Positions 40,781 to 48,596 of a stretch of DNA of 64,000 nt are shown here, piece by piece. Under the pieces are notes generated by a model. It was not told the origin of the DNA. It worked only from the letters and a program-made list of their open reading frames with translations, and did not search any database. Source of the stretch: Flemingiibacterium sp045578725 (GTDB taxonomy: Bacteria; Bacillota; Clostridia; Oscillospirales; CAG-272); NCBI GenBank assembly GCA_045578725.1, contig JAZNKS010000086.1, positions 11,179-75,178 of the forward strand, read 5' to 3'. Position numbers and translations under genes: made by a program. Each line of letters begins with the position of its first letter. Within the stretch, counting starts at the first letter, position 1.

Positions 40781-43179
40781 ATTTCAGAGAATTTCTCAAA
40801 ACGAGCATTGTCCGCCTCGACGGCGGCATGGGAACCCTCCTGCAGGCAAAGGGCCTCGTCCCCGGCGAGCATCCGGAAACGTGGAATCTGACCCATCCCG
40901 ACATCATAACCGCTATCCACAAGGCCTATTTTGATGCGGGAAGCAATGTGGTCTGCACCAATACCTTCGGCGCAAACCGGCTGAAGTTTGACGAGGCGGA
41001 GCTGGATGCCATCATCGGCGCGGCGATAAAGAACGCCAGAGCGGCGGCTTCTGCTTCGGAGCGCGTGAGCGAAAAATTCGTCGCGCTGGATATCGGTCCC
41101 ACCGGCCGCCTTCTGAAGCCGCTGGGCGATCTTGATTTTGAAGCTGCGGTTGCGATTTTCGCCGCAACGGTCCGGCTCGGCGTCCAATACGGCGCGGATC
41201 TTGTCATCATCGAAACGATGAACGACAGCTATGAAACCAAGGCGGCGCTTCTGGCCGTCAAGGAGAATTCGGATCTGCCGGTGCTGGTATCCAACGCCTA
41301 TGGGTCGGACGGCAAGCTGATGACAGGCGCTTCGCCTGCGGCGATGGTTGCTCTGCTTGAGGGCATGGGTGCCGATGCCATCGGTGCCAATTGTTCTCTC
41401 GGTCCGAAGCAGCTGGCCGGCGTGGCCCGCGAGCTGCTTGAAAGCGCCTCCGTTCCGGTGCTCTTAAAGCCCAATGCCGGGCTTCCTCGCTCGGTGGACG
41501 GCCGCACGGTCTTTGATGTCGGCCCTGATGAATTCGCCGATGAGGTCGCCGAGCGGATCCGTGAGGGAATCCGCGTGGTCGGCGGATGCTGCGGCACCAC
41601 GCCGGATTACATCCGTGCGCTGACCGATAAAACTGCCGATTTTTCCCCCGTTCTGCTGACGGAAAAGAACCGCACGGTGGTATCCTCCTATTCGCACGCG
41701 GTGGTATTCGGCGAAAAGCCGGTGCTGATCGGCGAGCGGATCAATCCCACCGGCAAGAAGCGCTTCAAGCAGGCGCTGATCGAGAACGATATGGATTACA
41801 TCCTGTCCGAGGGCGTGAAGCAGCAGGAAATGGGTGTGCAGATTCTGGATGTCAACGTGGGACTTCCGGAGATTGATGAAAAATCGATGCTGTGCGCGGC
41901 TGTAAAGGAGCTTCAGGCTGTCAGCGATCTGCCGCTCCAGATCGATACCGCCGATCCCGGCGCAATGGAGGCCGCTTTGCGGCTGGTCAACGGTAAGCCG
42001 ATGATCAATTCGGTCAACGGTAAGCGTGAGAGCATGGAGGCGATTTTCCCGCTGGCCAGGAAATATGGCGGCGTGATTGTCGCCCTGACGCTGGATGAGG
42101 ACGGAATCCCCGCCACAGCCGAGGGCAGAGTGACCATCGCACGTCGGATTCTCGATACAGCCGCATCCTATGGAATCAAGGCAAAGGATATCATCTTCGA
42201 TACGCTGGCCATGACGATCAGCGCCGATAAAAATGCCGCTTCGGCGACCCTCGGGGCCCTGAAGACGATTCGGAATGAGCTTGGATGCCACACCTCGCTC
42301 GGTGTGTCGAACATCTCCTTTGGTCTGCCGTGCCGCGATGCCGTCAATTCCACCTTCTTCGTGATGGCGATGGAGAATGGGCTCTCGGCGGCGATCATGA
42401 ATCCCTATTCGTCCGAGATGATGAAGGCCTATTATTCGTATCTCGCGCTGAAGGGAATGGATGAAAACTGCGAGGCGTACATTGCCGCCTCTGCCCGGTT
42501 TGCATCGGCCGCGCCGGCTCCCGTGAATGCACCGGCCCCGCCCCCTCCGGCTGTTTGGGACGGATCCTCGCCTCTGCGCCATGCGATCATCAAGGGCCTC
42601 AATCAAAAGGCCTATGATCTGACAAAGGCGATGCTTGCCGGCACAGAGCCGATGGCGATCGTGCAGAATGAAATCATTCCCGCGCTTAACACGGTCGGTG
42701 AGGGCTATGAAAAGAAGACAGTCTATCTGCCGCAGCTTCTGATGAGTGCCGAGGCCGCAGGAAGCGCCTTTGAGGCGATCAAGGGAGCGATGAGCCATAC
42801 CCCGTCGGAGGGCGGCCCGATCTTCGTGCTGGCCACCGTCCACGGTGATATCCACGATATCGGCAAGAACATCGTCCGGCTGCTGCTGGAGAATTACGGC
42901 TTCCGTGTAGTGGATCTTGGCAAGGATGTGCCTGCGGAGGCGATCGTCGAAAAGGTGATGGAGCTTCATGCGCCGATGGTTGGACTGAGCGCGCTGATGA
43001 CCACCACGGTCCCGGCCATGGAGGAAACGATCCGTCTGCTTCACCGTGAGGCACCGTTCGCTAAAGTCATCGTCGGCGGCGCGGTGCTGACAAAGGATTA
43101 CGCCGATCGGATCGGCGCCGATATGTATGCAAAGGATGCCATGGAAACCGTCCGCTGGGCGCAGAAAATGAGTGAATAA
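40777..43179 (+). CDS. metH: Cobalamin-dependent methionine synthase, without activation domain
   Basis: 800 aa. Homocysteine-binding barrel (about 1-290) with zinc ligands C206 (GANCSLGP) and C271-C272 (GGCCGTTPDY). Pterin-binding barrel (about 310-580, GERINPTGKKRFKQAL, LDVNVGLPEIDE). A Pro/Ala linker (about 585-600), cobalamin cap helices, then the cobalamin domain with DIHDIGKN (lower axial ligand H693). It transfers the methyl group from methyl-THF to homocysteine. The missing C-terminal domain is the preceding gene. Confidence 0.96.
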   Translation: MNFREFLKTSIVRLDGGMGTLLQAKGLVPGEHPETWNLTHPDIITAIHKAYFDAGSNVVCTNTFGANRLKFDEAELDAIIGAAIKNARAAASASERVSEKFVALDIGPTGRLLKPLGDLDFEAAVAIFAATVRLGVQYGADLVIIETMNDSYETKAALLAVKENSDLPVLVSNAYGSDGKLMTGASPAAMVALLEGMGADAIGANCSLGPKQLAGVARELLESASVPVLLKPNAGLPRSVDGRTVFDVGPDEFADEVAERIREGIRVVGGCCGTTPDYIRALTDKTADFSPVLLTEKNRTVVSSYSHAVVFGEKPVLIGERINPTGKKRFKQALIENDMDYILSEGVKQQEMGVQILDVNVGLPEIDEKSMLCAAVKELQAVSDLPLQIDTADPGAMEAALRLVNGKPMINSVNGKRESMEAIFPLARKYGGVIVALTLDEDGIPATAEGRVTIARRILDTAASYGIKAKDIIFDTLAMTISADKNAASATLGALKTIRNELGCHTSLGVSNISFGLPCRDAVNSTFFVMAMENGLSAAIMNPYSSEMMKAYYSYLALKGMDENCEAYIAASARFASAAPAPVNAPAPPPPAVWDGSSPLRHAIIKGLNQKAYDLTKAMLAGTEPMAIVQNEIIPALNTVGEGYEKKTVYLPQLLMSAEAAGSAFEAIKGAMSHTPSEGGPIFVLATVHGDIHDIGKNIVRLLLENYGFRVVDLGKDVPAEAIVEKVMELHAPMVGLSALMTTTVPAMEETIRLLHREAPFAKVIVGGAVLTKDYADRIGADMYAKDAMETVRWAQKMSE

Positions 43180-43217
43180 GGAAAACGGATACCTGCCGAA
43201 TGCGGGTATCCGTTTCC
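43180..43217. terminator. Hairpin between convergent metH and the ABC operon
   Basis: GGAAAACGGATACC/GGGTATCCGTTTCC with a 10-base loop; little T tract on either strand. Confidence 0.55.
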
Positions 43218-43218
43218 C

Positions 43219-44214
43219 TTATTGCGCATACAGAATATCAAAGAGAATCCGGTACGCATCGGCAAAGCGGCGGTTTGGCTTATTGTGAAAGAGGGATTTG
43301 TCAAGAACATAAACCCGGCCCTGTTTCACCGCGCGCAGGGACTGCCAGACCGGATGATCGCCGAGCGTTCGATCCACAAGCTCCCTTACGGCATCCGTGC
43401 CGATATGACCCTGAATCAGAATCACATCCGGATCAGCGGCTGCAACGGATTCCAGATTGACGGGAATCCGCTCGCCGGGACCGACGGCGATGTTAACGGC
43501 TCCGAGATCGTTAAGCATTCCGCCGATGGCGGTATGCACCGTGTTGGCCTGCAGATCCTCGGTTCCGCCGAAGAGGCAGAGAACCTTTGGCGGATCCGTG
43601 TCGGGTACGGATTCCTTCAGCGCCGTCACATCCCGAAGAGAGGCCAGCGCGACCGATTCCCAAAGCTCCGGCCTGCCGTTTAAGTGGCAGAAGACCTTGA
43701 ACCACTTGAGATAATCGGAATAATCGTCATAATCCACGCAGATGACGGGGATGCCGGCCGCTTTAGCCGGACCGGAAATGGTGGCATAGCCACTCATAGC
43801 GGATGAGCAGAGGATGAGATCGGGGGAGAGCGAAAGGATTCTTTCAATGTCCCACTTTTTGGCCGAAGGAGAGGGCGCGGCGATGGATACGCCGTCATCA
43901 TCGAGGATGTTTCGGCCAATCGCTTCGGCGTACAGCGCCTCAGCCGCATCGCCGCCAACGGCAGAGATGACGCTTCCGCCGGCTTCGTACCAGAGGGTGG
44001 TGAAGCTGGCATAGAGGCTGACGGTGCGCTTTGGCCCGATTTTCAGCGTGATCGGCTCGCCGGAGGGAGAATCATCGAAAAAGGTGACGGTATCGCCGTC
44101 GATGCGAACTTCGTTAGCCGCGGCAAGCCAATCGTCGGCTGGACCGTCGGACGGACCGGCGCAGGATGGAAGAAGCAGCAGGATCAGAAGAAGGGCAAAA
44201 TGGCGGATTTTCAT
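43219..44214 (-). CDS. FecB/BtuF-type ABC substrate-binding lipoprotein
   Basis: 331 aa: MKIRHFALLLILLLLPSC, a short signal peptide with lipobox. Type III binding protein fold: VSLYASFTTLWYEAGG, ILSLSPDLILCSSAMSGYA, GIPVICVDYDDYSDYLKWF, DPDVILIQGHIG. Last gene of guaD-permease-ATPase-binding protein. The fold serves iron-siderophores, haem or cobalamin; the ligand here is not clear, and its association with guanine deaminase is unusual. Confidence 0.9.
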   Translation of the reverse strand: MKIRHFALLLILLLLPSCAGPSDGPADDWLAAANEVRIDGDTVTFFDDSPSGEPITLKIGPKRTVSLYASFTTLWYEAGGSVISAVGGDAAEALYAEAIGRNILDDDGVSIAAPSPSAKKWDIERILSLSPDLILCSSAMSGYATISGPAKAAGIPVICVDYDDYSDYLKWFKVFCHLNGRPELWESVALASLRDVTALKESVPDTDPPKVLCLFGGTEDLQANTVHTAIGGMLNDLGAVNIAVGPGERIPVNLESVAAADPDVILIQGHIGTDAVRELVDRTLGDHPVWQSLRAVKQGRVYVLDKSLFHNKPNRRFADAYRILFDILYAQ

Positions 44215-45005
44215 CGGAACTCTCCTTTGGCGGATGCAATCGGACGGATGTGGGGGCGGTCTGTATAGGGATCGGGCGTGACGGCGGCCTCCACGCCGAA
44301 GACGGTGCGAAGATTTTCCGATGTGAAAATATCCGCGGGAGCGCCAACGGCATAAAGGCGGCGATCATGCAGAAGCGCGGCGGTATCGGCGTATCGGGCG
44401 GCGAAATTCAGATCGTGGAGAACGGCCAGCACACCGATTTTCCGATCGCCGGACAGGCTGCGGATCAAGTCGAGGATTTCGAGCTGATACCCGATGTCAA
44501 GGCCGGTGGTCGGCTCATCGAGAATCAGATAATCGGCCTGCTGGACGGCGGCCATGGCGATCCAGGCACGCCGAAGCTCGCCGCCCGAAAGTGTGGACAG
44601 CTTGCGCTCCTCCATTCCGGCAAGACCGAGGGAGGCCAGCGTTTCGCGGATGATGTCCCGATCGCCTGGGGAAAGGGAATGAAGAAAGCCGGTATGCGGA
44701 TAGCGCCCGCAGGCGGCCAGCGTGAAGACATCCATCCCGGTGGGTGTTGGGGGATTCTGGGGTAAGAAAGCGATCCGACGGCCGAGCATCTTCGCATTCC
44801 ATTTCTCAAGCGGAATCGAGTCGAGATATACCGTGCCGGATTCCGGCCTCAGCGTACCGCTGAGTGTGGACAGCAGGGTGGATTTGCCGCATCCATTGGG
44901 GCCGCAGAGAACAAAAATGCGGCCGGGCATGACAGAAAACGTGATATCCTCCAGAAGAATCCGGCCGCCCCGCGAAACAGAGGTCGCTTGAAAGTTCAGA
45001 CTCAT
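44211..45005 (-). CDS. FecE/BtuD-type ABC transporter ATPase
   Basis: 264 aa. Walker A GPNGCGKST, Q-loop in FLPQNPPTP, signature LSGGELRRAWIAMA, Walker B YLILDEPTTGLD and switch His in AVLHDLNFAARY. It powers the FecCD-type permease encoded upstream. Overlaps its neighbours by 4 nt at both ends. Confidence 0.95.
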   Translation of the reverse strand: MSLNFQATSVSRGGRILLEDITFSVMPGRIFVLCGPNGCGKSTLLSTLSGTLRPESGTVYLDSIPLEKWNAKMLGRRIAFLPQNPPTPTGMDVFTLAACGRYPHTGFLHSLSPGDRDIIRETLASLGLAGMEERKLSTLSGGELRRAWIAMAAVQQADYLILDEPTTGLDIGYQLEILDLIRSLSGDRKIGVLAVLHDLNFAARYADTAALLHDRRLYAVGAPADIFTSENLRTVFGVEAAVTPDPYTDRPHIRPIASAKGEFR

Positions 45006-46000
45006 AGGCCGCCCTCCTTATCGCTCCTGCGGATGAGCCAGAGAAAGAAGGGGGCGCCGATCAGCGAGAGAAGGATCGATACGGGAATCTCGCCCACGGG
45101 CAGAAGAATCCGTCCGAGGGTATCACAGATTGTAACCAGCGAGAAGCCGAGCAGAGCCGATGCAGGCAGAAGAATGCGGTTATCGCCGCCGACACAGATT
45201 CGTGCAATATGGGGCACGATCAGGCCAACGAAGCCGATCATACCGCCGGCTGCGATGGCTGAGCCGGCAAGCATCGAGGCGAGCAGAATCAGCAGCAGCC
45301 GGAATGGGCCGGTTCGAAGTCCGAGCGAGCGGGCGCAGTCATCGCCGAGCGAGAGCAGATTCATCGGTGCGCCGAGCAGGAAGCAGGCCGCGATTCCGAT
45401 CAGCGCGGCGGGGAGGATGCCCCAAAAAGTATTCCAGAGCGCACCGTTCAGACCGCCGACGAGAAAAGAGGCAACATTGGCAAGCCGATCGGAAAACAGC
45501 GTTTTGAGGATATCGCTCATGGCGGAAAACAGCGCGGAAACCGCAAGACCGGACAGAATCAGCCGGTGACGTGAGAGGCTGTTTCCCGACGCCAAAAGGG
45601 TAATCAGCAGGGTGGAAAAAAGTGCGCCGATCACGGTTCCGATCGGCAGAAGATGCGAAAGACCGGGAAAGGCCGCTAAAAAGAGATAGCCGGCAAAGGA
45701 AGCACCGGCGCTCACGCCGACGGTGGAGGGGGAGGCCAGCCGGCTTCCCATCAGTCCCTGCAGGATGCATCCCGAAAGCGCAAGACAGATTCCGACCGCG
45801 CCGCCGCATAAAATCCGGGGCAGGCGGAGATGGAAGACAAAGAGCCTTGCCGGGCTGTCATCGTCTATAAACAGCGCGGAGAGAATCTCCCCAAATGACA
45901 GCCGAATGCTTCCGACTGTGATCCCGAAAAAGACGGAAGCGAGGCAGAGGAGGCCGATAAGCAGCAGCCATACGGCGCGTTTGGATGGTGTGCGCATCAT
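45002..46000 (-). CDS. FecCD/BtuC-type ABC transporter permease
   Basis: 332 aa with about nine or ten membrane helices. Family motifs: LRLPRILCGGAVGICLALSG, GVSAGASFAGYL, and GFVGLIVPHIARI with RILLPASALLGF. It forms the channel for a siderophore- or cobalamin-type importer. The start overlaps the end of guaD by 4 nt. Confidence 0.95.
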   Translation of the reverse strand: MMRTPSKRAVWLLLIGLLCLASVFFGITVGSIRLSFGEILSALFIDDDSPARLFVFHLRLPRILCGGAVGICLALSGCILQGLMGSRLASPSTVGVSAGASFAGYLFLAAFPGLSHLLPIGTVIGALFSTLLITLLASGNSLSRHRLILSGLAVSALFSAMSDILKTLFSDRLANVASFLVGGLNGALWNTFWGILPAALIGIAACFLLGAPMNLLSLGDDCARSLGLRTGPFRLLLILLASMLAGSAIAAGGMIGFVGLIVPHIARICVGGDNRILLPASALLGFSLVTICDTLGRILLPVGEIPVSILLSLIGAPFFLWLIRRSDKEGGL

Positions 46001-47283
46001 AATATACGGCGGCCGCGCACGAATTTGGCGATTACGCCAAAGCGGTCAAGGCCGAGATAGAAGGCACGCTCCAGCCGCTGGCGGTCGGTTGGATCCATCG
46101 TGGTGGCAAGCGAAGAATCGTCGAGGATCACGGCATCAAATTCATAGCCTTCGGCAAAGCATCCGGCCTTGCCGAAGAAGGATCCGCCGCCAAGAGTTCC
46201 CAGATAGAATCCCTCCTCAAAGGTAAGGGGACGGCAGGCCTGATCGATATGCCGCCAGTACATTTTGGAGAGCTGGATGGCATCGGTGACAGCGCGGAAC
46301 ATGGATTCACTCTGACCGCCGGCCACATCGCTTCCAAGGCCGATGTGCAGGCCCGCATCCATATAGCGGCGGATCGGTGCGATGCCGGAGGCGACGTTGA
46401 GATTGGAAGCAGGGCAATGCACTACATAGACGCCCTGCGCCTTCATGAGCGCGATCTCCTCTTCGCCCGACCAGACACAGTGGGACATCAGGGTCGGAAA
46501 TGCTTCGCCGGTAACGGGATTTTTTCCGAAAAGGCCGTCGATGTCATAGGCGTCGCCGTAGAAGCGGGCATCGGGACGGAGAGCCTTCACCCATTCGATC
46601 TCGCTGATATTCTCCGAAAGATGGGACTGCACCGCGACATGATAGGTGCGCTGAATCTCACCCAGCCGCTTCATCAGCGCATCGGTGCAGGAGGGAATGA
46701 AGCGGGGCGTGAGAATCGGATAGGTGTTGGCAAAGCGGTCAACGGTGGCCTTCACCCAATTTTCGGTATCGTCGCCGGCTGTCACGGGATCCGGCTCGCG
46801 CAGGGGATCGGGGGCCTCGCGGTCCATGTTCACCTTGCCGACATAGGATACAAGGCCGGCCGCCTCCAGCTTTTCCATCAGGATTTCGGTGGCCTTTGCA
46901 TGGCGGGAGGCAAAGATGGCCGCACGGGTGGTGGCGCCATTTCGCATCGCTTCGGTGAAGATCGTGTAGGCTTTGTCGGCATAGGCAGGATCGGCAAAGC
47001 GGCCTTCCTCGGGGAAGGCATAATAGCCGAGCCATTCCAGCAGCTCGGCATCGGCTCCGGTGCCGCGGTAGGCAAACTGGGCGGCATGGATATGCAGATC
47101 GGCCATACCGGGCAGAATCAGCGCTTCACCGAAATCGTAAAGCGGGAAGGATGTATACGGTTCGGGCAGTACATCAAACACGCCGCGGGAAATGCCGCCT
47201 TCGCATACGGCATAGCCGCGCGTGATTTCAAGTTTATCGGCGCTGACCGAATGGCAGATTGTACCTTTGATGACAAAATTCAT
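45997..47283 (-). CDS. guaD: Guanine deaminase (amidohydrolase)
   Basis: 428 aa. Start MNFVIKGTICHSV behind AAGGAAG. Amidohydrolase barrel with LPGMADLHIHAAQFAYRG (metal HxH), VQSHLSENISE, MSHCVWSGEEE and IGLGSDVAGGQSESMF (metal Asp). It turns guanine into xanthine plus ammonia. First gene of a four-gene operon with a FecCD-type ABC importer. Either the transporter moves a purine-related compound or the genes are joined only by shared regulation. Confidence 0.88.
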   Translation of the reverse strand: MNFVIKGTICHSVSADKLEITRGYAVCEGGISRGVFDVLPEPYTSFPLYDFGEALILPGMADLHIHAAQFAYRGTGADAELLEWLGYYAFPEEGRFADPAYADKAYTIFTEAMRNGATTRAAIFASRHAKATEILMEKLEAAGLVSYVGKVNMDREAPDPLREPDPVTAGDDTENWVKATVDRFANTYPILTPRFIPSCTDALMKRLGEIQRTYHVAVQSHLSENISEIEWVKALRPDARFYGDAYDIDGLFGKNPVTGEAFPTLMSHCVWSGEEEIALMKAQGVYVVHCPASNLNVASGIAPIRRYMDAGLHIGLGSDVAGGQSESMFRAVTDAIQLSKMYWRHIDQACRPLTFEEGFYLGTLGGGSFFGKAGCFAEGYEFDAVILDDSSLATTMDPTDRQRLERAFYLGLDRFGVIAKFVRGRRIL

Positions 47284-47312
47284 GGCTTTTGCTTCCTTTA
47301 ATCCAGAATATT

Positions 47313-47345
47313 CTCTATTATACCGCACAGTTGTGAACGCGGTAT
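47313..47345 (-). promoter_or_regulatory. -10 region of the guaD operon inside an inverted repeat
   Basis: Minus-strand TATAAT (47317-47322) with no good -35 box. ATACCGC-N12-GCGGTAT (47320-47345) overlaps it, so a repressor site is plausible. The leader is under 40 nt, leaving no room for a purine riboswitch. Confidence 0.5.
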
Positions 47346-47370
47346 GAACTTGCGCCAACAAACGAATAAT

Positions 47371-47401
47371 CCCGCCGCTGGTCCGAAAGACTAACGGCGG
47401 G
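47371..47401 (+). other. Hairpin just before a short gene
   Basis: CCCGCCG-N17-CGGCGGG with a second inner stem TGGTC/GACTA around CGAAA (12 of 13 pairs). AAGGAGG begins one base after it. Confidence 0.6.
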
Positions 47402-47415
47402 AAGGAGGCGGAAGA

Positions 47416-47553
47416 ATGGGATATCCTTTGATTGATTTTTCGGATCTGACACCGGAGATCCGATTTCAGATCGGACTGCCGGAGCTGGTTTTTGAGCCGG
47501 TCCGTGCAGCAGACGAGAGCGAATTCGCGCGCGATACCAGCACATGGGATTAA
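47416..47553 (+). CDS. Possible small protein of 45 aa
   Basis: Starts MGYPLIDFSDLTPEIRFQI and ends DTSTWD. AAGGAGG lies eight bases before the ATG and a strong hairpin precedes it, which supports real translation. No family is recognised. The peptide is acidic, without a membrane segment. It points toward the convergent RAYT gene. No clear promoter is seen. It may equally be a relic. Confidence 0.45.
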   Translation: MGYPLIDFSDLTPEIRFQIGLPELVFEPVRAADESEFARDTSTWD

Positions 47554-47565
47554 CGGGGGAGGGGA

Positions 47566-48090
47566 TCATTGACAATAAAAGCAGTCATACTGCCAGTGAA
47601 TCGGGTTTTCGAAGATATACCGGGTAATTGTCTCGTAATCTTTACGATTTCGTATGATATGGTCATGATAACCTCGCTGCCAAAGAGGCGCAGGACCTGA
47701 AAGCATATGAAATCGCTTTGAGGTGTTCATTTTAATGTATCCGATAAGAGTGGATAAAACAGACCTGCGTGGTAGGGGCGATTCAGGAATCGCCCGCGCG
47801 CTGTTTGCGGCTTTTACGAAAACAACAAGATGAACGTGATTCGGCATTATGACATAATGTTCAATAGAAGCCGGAAAATGTGAGGGGATATTTTTGAGTA
47901 TGTCTTCTATAATTCGACCGTAAACCGTCAATTGATTGACGGGCGATTCATGAATCGCCCCTACAATTTCCGAAAGCAGACATTTGCGGTTGTGGGTACA
48001 GAACGTTATAAAGTATGCACCCGGTTTGCTGTAATCATGACAGCGTAAACGCAAGGCCTTCCTTGAGGGATATTTATTATATGGCAACAA
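47566..48090 (-). CDS. REP-associated tyrosine transposase (RAYT, IS200-like Y1 family)
   Basis: 174 aa from a TTG at 48090, which follows GAGGGGGG; an ATG at 48105 overlapping ilvN is possible. HUH motif H85-V-H87 in YVIMPNHVHLVV. The C-terminal GYHDHIIRNRKDYETITRYI carries the candidate nucleophile Tyr (Y152). RAYTs nick and join single-stranded DNA at REP palindromes. Two REP-like palindromes lie inside this coding sequence, in frame, each encoding A-I-(H/P)-E-S-P. The gene appears intact. It sits 11 bp after ilvN on the same strand. Confidence 0.9.
   Translation of the reverse strand: MLPYNKYPSRKALRLRCHDYSKPGAYFITFCTHNRKCLLSEIVGAIHESPVNQLTVYGRIIEDILKNIPSHFPASIEHYVIMPNHVHLVVFVKAANSARAIPESPLPRRSVLSTLIGYIKMNTSKRFHMLSGPAPLWQRGYHDHIIRNRKDYETITRYIFENPIHWQYDCFYCQ
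47776..47795. repeat. REP-like palindrome 1 inside the RAYT gene
   Basis: GGGCGATT-CAGG-AATCGCCC (8-bp stem), preceded by GTAG on the plus strand. In frame it encodes ARAIPESPL. Confidence 0.8.
47941..47960. repeat. REP-like palindrome 2 inside the RAYT gene
   Basis: GGGCGATTCATGAATCGCCC, a perfect 20-bp palindrome, with GTAG flanking it on the minus strand. In frame it encodes GAIHESPV. Confidence 0.8.
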
Positions 48091-48101
48091 TGCCGCCCCC
48101 C

Positions 48102-48596
48102 TCACATCTCCAGAATATTGCTGCCGCGCTCGAGGGCGACGATGCCGGTGCGGCAGATTTCGATGATGCCCAGCGGCCGGATGACATCAAGGAAGGCCTT
48201 GATCTTACCCGGTTCGCCGGTGACCTCGATGCACATGGTATCGGGGGAATAATCGATGATCTTCGCGCGGTAGACCTCGGCGGCGGCAAGGATTTCGCTC
48301 CGGCTGGCAGGATTATTGGCGACTTTGATGAGCGTCAGTTCGCGCTCGACCGAATTCTCGGCCTCCAGCAGCTTGACATTCTTGACATTGAACAGCTTTT
48401 TCAGCTGATGAATCAGCTGCTCGCGCAGATAATCGTCGCCGCGCAGGGTGATCGTGATACGGGAATAATTCGGATCGTCCGTTTCGCCCACGGTCAGCGA
48501 GTCGATATTGAAGCCCTTGCGCATGAACATACCGGTGACGCGGGTCAGAACGCCGTATTTGTTTTCAACGTGGATGGCAATGACAAAGCGTTTCAT
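48102..48596 (-). CDS. ilvN: Acetolactate synthase small (regulatory) subunit
   Basis: 164 aa. N-terminal ACT domain (FVIAIHVENKYGVLTRVTGM, FMRKGFNIDSLTVG) and a C-terminal domain (RSEILAAAEVYRAKIIDYSP, GEPGKIKAFLDVIRPLGI). It activates IlvB and confers valine feedback. Overlaps ilvB by 4 nt. Confidence 0.97.
   Translation of the reverse strand: MKRFVIAIHVENKYGVLTRVTGMFMRKGFNIDSLTVGETDDPNYSRITITLRGDDYLREQLIHQLKKLFNVKNVKLLEAENSVERELTLIKVANNPASRSEILAAAEVYRAKIIDYSPDTMCIEVTGEPGKIKAFLDVIRPLGIIEICRTGIVALERGSNILEM

Noticed and set aside
41464..43044. 526-codon frame antisense to metH
   Set aside because: Low-complexity His/Arg/Gly-rich translation typical of an antisense shadow; metH motifs are complete on the plus strand.
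47284..47345. Purine riboswitch before guaD
   Set aside because: The predicted leader is under 40 nt and lacks the conserved purine-aptamer loops.
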